A stretch of 45,691 nt of DNA, from contig JBBHKE010002613.1 in assembly GCA_037447655.1 (NCBI GenBank), positions 64,001-109,691 on the forward strand. The letters are read 5' to 3'. The DNA is from Zygnema cylindricum (Eukaryota; Streptophyta; Zygnematophyceae; Zygnematales; Zygnemataceae). A program made the position numbers and the translations under genes. Below, one piece after another: positions 32,269-42,800 of the stretch (position 1 is the stretch's first letter; each line of letters opens with the position of its first letter). Below the pieces are notes generated by a model. It was not told where the DNA came from, ran no database searches, and worked only from the letters and a program-made list of their open reading frames with translations.

Positions 32269-33007
32269 AGTTGGGGTTAAGGATATAGTTTTGGTTTAGT
32301 GGGTTGCTGTGCTTTTCATTTTGAGTTTGGGTGCTTTTATTTTATTTGCCATTTTTCTGTGTTCCTGTTGCTTTCTATGTTTTTTATTGGCCTGCTTGTG
32401 GTTTTTCAGTTTTGGCCATGCCACCCCTTTTGTACCCCCAAACTCAGATGGTTTACCATCGTGCTTTTTAATTTATTCTGTATGTATTTCTTTCAACAGT
32501 ATGTTAGTAGCTTAGAAGTGGTTGATTTCGAGCTACCGAACATTGCAAAGCTGCCGAATCTGTATAAGTTGGCCTTTCGCAAGGTGAAGGGAAGACACTC
32601 GAGAAATTGAATCGTGATTTGGAGCTGATTGAAGCCCAGTTATTTTTTCACAAGCATGAATATAATCTCAACGTTGTCCGAACATGGCTTTTTTACAAGA
32701 CCCATTGCAATCAAACATTCCACAACGCATCTTCCAAAAACTGACTATTTCTTATAAAACTAAATCGTTATTACAATTGTTTCTTTTATTGATTTTTAGT
32801 CATGTCTCGAGTCTAAGTTGGCTGATTGTTGAGCTAACAATTAATAAAAGACCCTTTTAGGGTTGAAGGTGCCGAGTTTGCATTAAAGGCGGATAAGATA
32901 AGAGATAGAGAAAGGAAGTAAAGATTCCAATTCCGCGGATATACATATAGAGATTCTACATCGACTCGACATATCAGCGTCATCTTTTATTTTTGAGAGA
33001 ATGGTTG
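32269..33007. other. interval between LINE relic and F, with a possible exon-like fragment
   Basis: At about 32503-32583 an acceptor-like CAACAG is followed by an open stretch reading YVSSLEVVDFELPNIAK and LPNLYKLAFRK, ending at a donor-like AAG/GTGAAG. Beyond it another frame reads KTLEKLNRDLELIEAQLFF. This has protein-like composition, but I cannot name a family and it has no partners in the window. It might be a captured exon. The rest of the interval shows nothing recognisable. Confidence 0.25.
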
Positions 33008-34230
33008 GAACTTAAGAGAGATGAAAAAGATGGGAGTGGTGGAAGGGATTCAGTTCAGTGAGAGTGATGATATAAGTGATTGTAGTGGATGTGCTCAAGG
33101 TAAAGCACACACATTACCCTTTCCTAAAACAACAACCTATAAGGGAGAAAAAATTCTAGATCTAGTACACACTGATATTTGGGGACCGGCTAAAGTGCCC
33201 TCACTGGGGGGGAAGAGATTTATGATGACTATCACTGATGATTAGTCTCGGTATTCCCGGGTGTATTTTTTGAAAAACAAGCCCGAAGCTCAAGATTGTT
33301 TTAGACAATATAAAGCATGGAGCGAAAAACTCCATGAAACTCCAATCAAAATAATAAGTAGTGACAATGGTGGGGAGTATACTTCTAACCAGTTTGAGGA
33401 TTTTTCTGAGGGAAGATGGGGTTCAACACCAAAAGACAGTTCCAGAAAACCCGGATTAGAATGGAGTAGCTGAAAGGTTAAATAGAACACTAAGTGATAG
33501 TGCTAGAAGTATGTTGTCATATAAGAAGATAGGAAAAAGGTTTTGGGAAGAAGCAATGAACAGTGCTAATTACCTAAAAAATAGAGTTCTTACTTCAGTT
33601 ATAAAAGATCAAACGCCTTATGAGAGATGGACAGGCCAGAAACTAGACATATCTCACTTAAAAGTTTTCGGCAGTCAAGTATTCAGTCTAGTTACAGATC
33701 GGTCTAATTCGAAGCTAGATCCTAGAGGAAAACCAGGATACGTATTAGGATATGATGAGGATGTTCAAGGATATAGAGTTTATGATCTAAAAAGGGAAGA
33801 TATAATCTTAGTAAAGCATCTAGTAGTTATGGATGAAGGATAGTCTGTGGATCCCTTCAAATATACAAAGTCAGTAAAAATCAGATTTGAGTCAGAAATT
33901 TCCAATGACTTTGAGCTTCCTAACTATCCAAGTTTTAGAGAAGATGACATTCTTGCAGGTACAAATCAGACCGAAAAGGACTCGGCTGTTGAAACTCTAG
34001 TGACAACTCTACCCGAAGCGAAAGACGTGGTGGAAATTGATTCGGAATCAAGGGATAGGGGAGAAGCCGAGATTGTTCGAAAGAATCCATAAGAACTATC
34101 TATTTCGGCCTCAGATTTTGAGGGGGGGAGGAGAAGTAGCAAAATATTGCAAAAAAAATAGGTTAATAACAAGGTTACAAAGCTATCTCATCAAGATGAA
34201 CCTCAGACTTATGGAGAGGCAATGACTTGT
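33008..34230 (+). pseudogene. copia integrase relic of F
   Basis: Zinc-finger half CSGCAQGKAH, then HTDIWGPAKVPSLGGKRF and MMTITDD, with a TAG directly after. The core continues at 33261 (YFLKNKPEAQDCFRQYKAW, SDNGGEYTSNQFEDF) and then shifts frame, so the catalytic Glu region is out of frame. The C-terminal part is at 33511-33843 (FWEEAMNSANYLKNR, YERWTGQKLDISHLKVFGS, GYDEDVQGYRVYDLKRED). The linker at 33847-34092 resembles that of B nearly residue for residue. Confidence 0.87.
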
Positions 34231-35774
34231 CCAGAAAGAAACAGGTGGAAGACAGCCATCAATAAGGAGATGGCCTCAATTATGGTAGCCGATACTTGGG
34301 AGCTGGTGGATTGTACACCTAACCGAAAACCAATCGGTTGTAAGTGGGTTTTCAAATTAAAACTGAACCCAGATAACACAATCGAGCGCTAGAAGGCGAG
34401 AATAGTGGCAAAGGGATTTACACAAAAGGAGGGAATTCACTACGAGGAAACCTTTGCCCCGTTAGTCAAATTTCCCTCCGTCCACATACTTCTCAGTCTA
34501 GCAGCAGCGAAAGACATGGAAGTGCACCGAATGGACATCAAAACAACCTTTTTGCATGGAGAATTGGAAGAGGAGATCTTTATGCGACAACCCGAAGGGT
34601 TTGTGGAGGAAGGAGAAGAGAGTAAGGTATGCCGGCTGATTAAATCTCTTTATGGTTTGAAACAGGCGCCTCGACAGTGGAATAAGAAGCTTGATGAGTT
34701 TCTTACCGGTCTGGGATATTTCGAATCAGCTCAGATCACTCAATCTATATTTTCGAAGATGAGGAAGGTTTTTTATTTATTGCAATTTATGTTGATGATT
34801 TGCTTGTTTTAAGTAAATCAATAGAAAAAATTAATTAATTGAAAACCGATCTTAAACGGAGATTTGAAATGAAAGATATGGGAGAAGCAAAATATATTTT
34901 GGGAATTCAAGTAGAGAGAGACCGAAAAAGGAAAATTATAAGACTCACTCAAAAGGAAGCAATAGGGAACATGCTTGAAAAATTTCAATTGGATAAAGCT
35001 AATAGTTGTACAACTCCAATGGAGTTTAAGAAGGGAAGTGAGGAAGAAGGAGTCATAGTCTTAGACGAGGAATTATTTCCTGAAGAATAGAAGTTCATGC
35101 AGACTATTCTTTACAGGCAAGTAGTGGGAAATCTAATCTATTTTATGAATTGTACCCGGCCGGATTTAGCTGCAGCAGTAGGAGTGCTGAGTAGAAGTCT
35201 AAATGCTCCCACTAAGAAGGATTGGGAGGCAGCTAAGAGAGTCCTTAGATATTTGATAGGAACTAGGGATATATGGTTGCATTTGGGTGGGGAGAATACA
35301 GACATCACTACTTGGAGTGATGCCAGTTATGGTGATGCTCCGATGAGGAGATGCACTTCTGGATATGTATTATATGTGGGTGATGGGGCTTGCTGTTGGA
35401 GTAGCAAACAGCAAAGAGTTATTGCTCAATCCACCATGGAGGCTGAGTATATGGCCTCTTGCTCGGCTGTAAAATAATTGATGTGGGTCAAGTCTTTGAT
35501 TGATGAGCTTGGTCACCTTAAGAGTGGTGTGCAGAAAAGTTTTTATGATAATCAGGCAGCAATCGCTATTTCTGCCAATCCTAAACATCATTTTAAAGCC
35601 AAACACATGGACATCAGACTCAGCTTTGTTAGAGAAAAATTAGAAAACAAAATAATCAGTTTAGAGTACAGACCAGATAGTGAGATGGTAGCAGATATGA
35701 TGACCAAACCTGTGTCTTCCCCTAAGCTAAATTTTTTCAGGGAGAAGTGTGGTCTGAAGTTAAAAATTGATTAG
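34231..35774 (+). pseudogene. copia RT and RNase H relic of F
   Basis: RT N-terminus to 34390 is interrupted by a TAG in the ERYKARLVAKG motif. The next part, 34405-34812, holds HYEETFAPLVKFPS, MDIKTTFLHGELEEEIFM and SLYGLKQAPRQWNKKLDEF, then shifts frame before the catalytic box. The nucleotides around 34790 still encode YVDDLL in the other frame. Connection domain at 34839-35090. RNase H at 35097-35774 has TTWSDASYGDAPMRRCTSGY, MEAEYMASCSAVK, a stop, and FYDNQAAIAIS, where Tyr replaces the usual Cys. It ends MVADMMTKPVSSPKLNFF. Confidence 0.88.
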
Positions 35775-35787
35775 AAAATAAGGGGAG
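35774..35787 (+). other. polypurine tract of F
   Basis: GAAAATAAGGGGAG directly before the TGTAGAAACT start of the LTR. Same tract as B. Confidence 0.8.
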
Positions 35788-36835
35788 TGTAGAAACTAAT
35801 GGTTTTAAGTATTTTCTAGGTCTGAAAAGAAATAAAGAAGCCGAGGCAGTTTATCTCTAACTTCTCTCTCCAACTCTCAAACTTGTCGCAGTCACTAAGA
35901 AATTGGAGAGGAAGCTAGAGCCATGGCTACCTAGGCTATCCTGAGGTTTACGGGAAATGTATATTAGTTAGGTTTTATTTATTTAAAATGTATGTGGCGG
36001 CGACAGGAATTGATCCTTGTACCTACCGGCCGGCAGACAGGAAATAGCCGGTAGCCTTAGTCGTTAAGTCTAGGATTAATGATACGTAGTATATAGTTTG
36101 ATAATTATTTAAATACATACACGTACGATAAATCATTTAATTGTCATAGATTACGGGATACATAGATCCGGTAATATATAAAGTACGGATTACGGTACGG
36201 ACTAGAAATCAATACCGCGCATTTGTTTCGTAAGTGAAACAAATACCGCTCATGTATTTATTACGGCTACGATTAAATCCGAATTTAATCGGACGGCCGC
36301 AATTAGCGCCGAGATCGCGGTGGAGGATTTTGGCGGTTTGTGGCCATCGCCACATCGGATAACGCGTGGCAAAATTACGTTGGATCGTTGAATCTCCGGA
36401 GATTATGGCACCAAATCCGGATATGACATGTGTCGACATTTAGGCCATATCGTACAATATCCGTACCTAAAGTACATGGCAGCTGTACTTTTGCGTACGG
36501 AACTCAATTCTGATTGGTTCCGTACATCAGTAGATAGAGTCTGTGAGAGAGATAGGACTTAGAAAAATTTAGAAAAAAGGACCCTCTCTCCCAGAGAGCT
36601 TTTGTATAAAAGGTCAACTTTGACCCTCCATAACTTACTGCTCAGGGGAGCAAATTCAGAGATTCTTTTTGCTATCGACTCAGGGGAGTCTTGCCTTCAC
36701 AGGGGTGCTGTTGGTCAGGGTTTTTGTCTGCCAAGGTGGCAGTTATTTTTGTTGGAACATAAAGGGGTGAGGATTATCCTAGAGGCTTCTTGGAAGCTGT
36801 CTACTCTGAGGACTTATGGAGGTCTCAGAGTTTCA
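35788..36835 (+). repeat. 3' LTR of F (1048 bp)
   Basis: TGTAGAAACT to GTTTCA, co-linear with the LTRs of B. A stem-loop spans 35840-35936: arms 35840-35849 with 35927-35936 and 35861-35873 with 35903-35914. The loop motif ACTTGTCGCAGTCACT is at 35881-35896. AGCCATGGCT is at 35919-35928 and the T-arm-like block at 35995-36034. A TATA-like TTGTATAAAAGG near 36602 fits a U3/R start. Confidence 0.93.
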
Positions 36836-36884
36836 ATGGGAAACCAACGAAAAATCTTAAGATTTGCACATGACACGTGCTTTT

Positions 36885-36892
36885 CCAAATAC
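36885..36892. repeat. 8-bp target-site duplication of the MITE, left copy
   Basis: CCAAATAC, matched by CAAAATAC at 37667-37674 with one difference. Eight bases is the hAT length. Confidence 0.75.
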
Positions 36893-37666
36893 TAGTGTTG
36901 TGTATCGGTAAAAAAATTATAGCGATAACATCGATACCGATAGTTATTGGTCATCGAACGGTCCAAGGTCCCGATATATCGATCTGAGACCAACAAATTT
37001 TATATCGGCGATAACTTAAAAAAAAAATGCATACAATAGTATTTTATAACATACTGTATTATATTATTGACTTTGTATAGCGTGGTATGCCACGTGTAAA
37101 AATTTGTTCCGTATGTTGTTTAACTGAAATTTATCACGGATAACGTTCGCATAAACGTTGACAAATTTAAAATAATAGTTTATAGTTCTAAAATTATAGT
37201 ACCAAAACGAAAAATATGTATTACATTGTAAATTTGTAAAATCAAACTTTTTCGAAAACCAAACGAACAGACGAACAAAACAGACAAACAAATCTGTCAG
37301 ACTGCCGCCATTAACCGCCATTTTTAAAATAACAACAGTCTAAAGGACATTATGTAAGGTGTACCCAAGTAAACCCCCCTTAAACTAGAAATAATGAAAG
37401 AAACATCGCAATTTTTTACCGAAATCGGGGGGAAGGGGGTCCGGGGCACGTCCGGGGAATAACACGTACAGTTGAGTGTACTGGTCGTACATATATCGCC
37501 GATAATTATCGATATCGTTGTTATCCCCGATAATAACCGATAAATATCGGGTATTTATCGGTGATAACAACGATAAAGATATATCGTACCAATATAATGA
37601 TTATCGGCTACCAAAAAAAAAGGCCTATATCGGTTATCGGCAAATCTTTACCAATACACAACACTA
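36893..37666. mobile_element. hAT-like MITE (774 bp, non-autonomous)
   Basis: The left end reads TAGTGTTGTGTATCGGTAAA. The right end is its reverse complement with one mismatch, so the terminal inverted repeats are about 20 bp. The tip TAGTG fits the hAT terminal consensus YAGNG, and the flanks form an 8-bp duplication with one mismatch. Many subterminal CGATAA/CGATAT words occur on both sides, and the right half holds strong inverted repeats (around 37498-37585). No transposase is encoded; small frames inside are fortuitous. It would have been moved by a transposase supplied elsewhere. Confidence 0.8.
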
Positions 37667-37674
37667 CAAAATAC
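37667..37674. repeat. 8-bp target-site duplication of the MITE, right copy
   Basis: CAAAATAC immediately after the right terminal repeat; see the left copy. Confidence 0.75.
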
Positions 37675-39857
37675 AACAGAAAATAAAAACGAAATTTTGT
37701 ACCATTCATTCGTCACTCTATTTTCAGGAACTTTTGTTCGTCACACTATTTCTCTCAAAGGACTTTCGTTATGTTCGAAAACATAAGCCCTAAAAAATGA
37801 GAAATAAAAGTATAAAAGTTCGGTCGAATATTTACTTCGTACGCAGGTACATGGTACGAAAGTGAAGATTTGAAGTTAAGTTTTTCGGTGCTAAAAATCT
37901 GAAATATATTAAATATCGGATCGTAGCCTTCGTGGCGCCAGTAAATTTAGAACACGTGGCTTACAGACTCTTCGTGATGGAACATCGACTCGGAGTGAGG
38001 TTCCATTAGGGAAAAAATGTCGTCGTTTACTGAAAGTTGTATTGTTTCTTACAGCGCCGCCTTATGAATGAGGGATTTGATTCTCCACGTTTATAGGCGT
38101 AAACGTGGACCGTCGGATGCATAATCTGATACGCCATCGTCTGACACTTTCACTAAGCAACAAGTGACCCGGAGTAGGTCAATTCTAAGCGCCTGAACAA
38201 ATAGCATCGTGCCTCGTGGAAAAGTGAACAAATATCCACAACGACCGCGCCACCAGGTAGCTACACATCGCATATGACTTGTGCCTTCCACCATGGAGGA
38301 TGCGAGGCCATCGGAAGCTGCAAGAAAATCTTTGACATAGGATATTGTTTCACGCTTCTTTTGCCATCCTCTAACCATTTTGATATTTTCGTACGCTTTT
38401 ACAAATCTTAAGTTTCGTCCGCCCCTACAGATTTTATTTAATATGCTGTACGAGTCACTTTTTACCATTGCTGGTACAAATATGTGGTCACAATTTGCTG
38501 TCAGAGATTCTTTGAAGATTTTTAAAATCGTATTCATCTATTACGTGGACCAATCAAAGTAATGTCGGTTAATGACCCGACACAATAGAACGATGGCTTC
38601 AGTAAACGAATTTTCGACGTTTACTAAGACCGCCTAATAGAACAAAGCTCTCATTCGACCCGGTTTGTGGAGTTGGTCGTACAATTACAGAAAATCTATA
38701 TTCAAATTATAGACCTTTGGTCGTCTGTAAGGAAACCTTCAAATAGGCCCACGTGTTTATAGCGACGTGATTTACAGTGGATAGTACTTTGACCTTTTCA
38801 TAAACATAGCACGGTCGAAGTGTAACGGGTATGAAAAACGGGCATGACAAACGGGACACTGTCCAGGTTCGTGTAACGGGGCATGAAAAATAAAACACAA
38901 TCCATGCTCGTGAAACGGGTGTGATTTACTAGTATAGCGAATTCACCTCCGCCGATATTGTTTCCCCTATTTTCTGCTAGATTTCAAATGCCCAAAAGGG
39001 AAATTAATCATTGAACCGACTCTGCATTCGCCAGGGTGGACAGTACAGTACAGTCAATCATTGGATCACGTAGGCAACGATTCTCTCCATTCAGAATCCT
39101 ATTTGATGTGCAGAATCCTAATCGGTACACATCCTCCAAGATTCTGCCCTTTCAGCTTTCGCTAAGGAAAAGGAGCCAAAATTCCGGAGTATGATTGTAA
39201 GGGCGTCTGTCCATGCGGCAGAAAATCGTCACCAGGAACTGTTTCAGTTCGTGAATGCGTATTTTCGTACTTTGCCAGGTCACCTTCTCTTGCTCGGCAA
39301 GTGGGGACGGTGTCAGAGATCTAAGATACAAATATATCGGGCGATGAATCTTCGAACTGTACGAATATCATATCAGAGATTGGTTCAGCATTCGAAAGCG
39401 GGATGATCCTGCCACATGGCAGACGTCCATTTGGTGAATTATCCAACCTATACAACTGTACAGGAAAACATGGACGTTCGTAGAAAATACCCGCAGTTTT
39501 TGAGTGTAGTTTTATGCTGAACATTACGGCAATCCTCTAGCATGGACGAGCACCGTAATCTCAACCTATCTTTCGCCGGTCACTTTCACAGTTTCACAGT
39601 TTCACGGATTCGACCGAACCTCTGTTCTGACCTCTCAATACTCTTCGCACGACTGCCGAACCGCCACGTAGATTTTATGGACATTCCCAGATGCGCCTCC
39701 CCGTGGTTTAACCTGCGACGGCGATGAGCCTACCGCGCCGGATCTGTCGGAATCGCCCTGCCTCTGCTGCAACCTGCAAGCCGCTTCCTGCCTTCTGCCA
39801 TGGCCTTCCAATCGAAGGCATGGCGCTTCCTTCCTCCAAACAAACGTCGACGAAGCC
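37675..39857 (+). promoter_or_regulatory. upstream region of the GT77 gene, promoter not resolved
   Basis: About 2.2 kb between the MITE and the GT77 start codon. At 38810-38930 there is a loose repeat around ACGGG and CATGAAAAA. From about 39540 the sequence becomes CpG-rich and continues so into exon 1. Upstream ATGs at 39542 (61 codons, ends 39727) and 39800 (90 codons, overlapping the main frame to 40072) would be uORFs if transcription starts before them. I see no strong TATA box at a sensible distance. Confidence 0.35.
38091..38537 (-). CDS. orphan ORF, 148 codons, unknown
   Basis: An isolated ATG-to-stop frame on the minus strand, in an area with no recognised element. Its residues are mixed and not repeat-derived (IFVPAMVKSDSYSIL, VRGWQKKRETISYVKDF, MRCVATWWRGRCGYLF). 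I recognise no domain, signal peptide or clear membrane span. No splice partners are evident. It could be a relic of a host exon or transposase, or simply a chance frame. Confidence 0.2.
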   Translation of the reverse strand: MNTILKIFKESLTANCDHIFVPAMVKSDSYSILNKICRGGRNLRFVKAYENIKMVRGWQKKRETISYVKDFLAASDGLASSMVEGTSHMRCVATWWRGRCGYLFTFPRGTMLFVQALRIDLLRVTCCLVKVSDDGVSDYASDGPRLRL

Positions 39858-42800
39858 ATGACTTCTGTCATCGATCCTCCATCCCGCCTCTTACGTGTCA
39901 AGCAAAACACATTCAAACGCCATGGCTTCTTCATACGACAACGTGGCCTTCTGGCTGCCACTCTCGCAATCGCCATGGCTGCCGGCTGCTTCGCTGGCTT
40001 CTCTATGCGCTCCCCTCTGTCAACTCGCTCGGCAGATTCCTATCTGCCAACTTTCGCCGTATCATTTGCTAACAACAATGGCACGAAGCTGAGCAAACCC
40101 TGGCTTCCTAAAAGCCGCTCTCTTCCTCTCCATGTCACGCGTCCGAGGCCTTCACTAACCGTAAGCTCCTCGTCCGACAGCTCAGCTACCGTCCTTTCAA
40201 CAGGCGGCAGCTCGACGGCCGTCAATGCTTCGACGGCTGTGAGTCCGGCAGGGTCGAGTTTCGAGGCGGATCCTTTAGTGAGGCGGAGGATGGTGGACCC
40301 GATGGAGCTTGAGAAGCTCCTGGGAGCCATGGATTCCACGAAGCCGGTGGTGGCGACCATTGCGAATAGCGCCTTCCAAGACATGCTCCTTAACTGGCTG
40401 GCGCATGTACTGCGCTCGGGCATCACCAATGTGCTCATTGCTTCGCTCGATGTGGACGTTTTAAAGGTCGGTACTGGTCGGTCAGAAGGTTAGGTTTGGA
40501 CGGTCAGAAGGGCAGCTATGAACTTTTAATAGTTTTTGACAAGGTCAGTTTTTGATCAGTGGAATCTCATGGCATTCTAGCCGGTTTGTAGCAGGCAAAA
40601 TCTTCTGGTTCTGGAAGAAATTGGACAGTTAGGAGGCTGCTGCTGACATTCCACTGTTTCTGCGAGTGGATTTTTGGTAATTTGACATGTGTCAAAGGGG
40701 TGCAATGGATTGTTTGCGAATTAAACGAGGGTTTTGAGAGGAGATTTTATGTTGGGAATGAATGCAGGTGGCGAAGGACCACGGGGTCGCATGCATTCTT
40801 CTGAACGACAAGGTTTCAAAAAAAGATTTTAGAACCGATCCCGAGGCATTCAAACACATGGGCAGTTTGAAGACTGCGTTTATTTTGAGTATTGTGGAGA
40901 AAGGATGGGATGTGCTCATGAGCGACACAGATGTGGCTTGGCTTCGGGATCCCACCGATTTCTTGAAACCTTCGAGTGAAATGGGGGCTACGGATATTCT
41001 CGTGACCACCGACTCAGTATCCCATACCAATGATGTCGCCAGGTAAGCCTCAGGGTGGCAAGAGGTTCTCAGGTTCTTTTTGTCAATTCAGCAACAACTG
41101 AAGTGAGCAAAAACCCTAAGAATAGTTTACAATGTGGGAAATATTTTCGCTTCGAACTTGACAAGAGTATTTTTTTCTGCGCATGTTAGGGTTGGCAGAA
41201 GAATGCGCTGCACCTCACTTAGTTTGCAGCATTGTGTGACTTTGCTTTGGAAGTTGCCATTTGCAAGATAAGTAATGCTCAGGCAAGTGAGGAAGTAAGC
41301 TTCGGTTTTTCTTGGTTTTGTGGTCTTTCTTCTTACTGACCATCGAGTGGATGCCATGGTGACGGGTGTCACAGTATGAAAGCCAACCCTTTTGCCCTCA
41401 AGAATCATGACATCCAGGGATGGTTTCGCTTCGCTACTCCCCGGGCCCGTGAGATTTTTGGAAATGCATATGAGCACGCCTTTAATACGGGTGTTCTTTT
41501 TCTGCGGGCAACCAATCAAACTTTACAGTTTTGCATGGATTGGCATGATGTGATGCGGTGCGTTTTTTCTTTGCTCTTTTCCTTGTCTCATTTCTTGTAT
41601 ATGTCAGAGATGTGTCCGGACGATGGTCATTGGACTTCAATGTTTCCGAAAGAAATGATCTTGCTCCTTTTTCAGGGATTTGTATCCAGTTATGATGGGA
41701 TACTTTTTTCCCTGGATGAATTCTTCACTTTGGGGTACAGAACTCGAGGCAAGAGTCAAGGATGGGACCGAATCTGGGGGGACCAGCATGCTCTAAATCA
41801 ACTTATGCGCATAAACATGTTTCCAATTAAGGCATGTTTCTTTTCCCTGCCATTGGAAATTAAGAAAGTGGCAAATAGTGTTTGTAACTCCCTTTAAAAA
41901 TGTCATTGCTGCTTCTCCTTCCTTGCCACATTTTCCCCATGTTTATCGTTTATCATAACCAAACGGATAAGGATTGGTACCACAACAGGGTTGACTTCCT
42001 GTTTCTTTAGCTTAAGCAATAATTGTCGTCTGAAAAATGTGAATGCATCGTTAATTTCATAGTAAACACACATTTTGTTTCTGAAGAGAAGATAGAGTCT
42101 ACTGAAACTATTTCAACTAGACATATAAAGTTGGGATAAAAAATCTGTGCGTAATATTTTACATTTTTGTGGTTGTAAAACGGAAAACAGGGAGACCTAC
42201 TGTCTTACTTCATTGCCTAACTTGTTCTGGTTAAGTATATTTACTTGTCGAACTGTCACAGTTCAGTTTCGCTTCAGTAGCGTTAATAACATTAACTTGG
42301 TCCCTGTTTTGTTTGTCATCTGACCACAAAATAGCGTCGAATTAATTGTTTTTTCCTCACGGCTTCGGAGCTGAATTATAATGAATAACACCAATTTAAA
42401 CCCTATCGAAGATTTACTTTACTCTAATAGTGGTTCACGGTGTAGTCCGTATACTGAGCGTTTCCGTTTTATCCAATGAAGAGGACTGTACAGGTGATTG
42501 ATCCTACGGATGGATCCGCTCGACACAACCGAATTTTTTGGACCTATGGGAAACGATTGCGATTGGGCATTCTGCCTCCGGCGGAGTTTTCCAACGGACA
42601 CATGTTCTTTGTTCAACAGATTCAGCAGAGAATGGGTATTAAGCCCTACGTGGTTCATAATACGTTCCAGTTTCACTACTCGCCTGGCAAAATTATGAGG
42701 TTTCGTGAGCACGGTCTTTGGTTGCTGGACCCTGACAGGTTAGGGATTGCATCTCATCTGACCTTTGGTTTTGGGTTTTCTAACAACTGGTTGCTGTGGT

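Larger units (their letters stand above)
33008..36835 (+). mobile_element. Ty1/copia LTR retrotransposon F, 5'-truncated, with full 3' LTR
   Basis: Same family as B, on the opposite strand. It starts inside the pre-integrase finger (LREMKKMGVVEG) and runs through integrase, linker, RT and RNase H to a complete 1048-bp LTR. 5' LTR, gag and protease are absent. At least seven stops or frameshifts interrupt it. The break at about 33008 has no recognisable repeat, so the truncation mechanism is unknown. Confidence 0.92.

Noticed and set aside
37064-37793. Three short ORFs in and beside the MITE
   Set aside because: They span AT-rich palindromic sequence or cross the element boundary; no transposase motifs.
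41376-41897. A 173-codon frame suggesting that exons 3 and 4 of the GT77 gene are one exon
   Set aside because: The middle part (41558-41740) has no counterpart in the family, and good splice sites (CG/GTGCGT and TACAG/A) bound it with matching phase. Starting exon 4 at the earlier TTTCAG (41676) would give a phase conflict and a stop.
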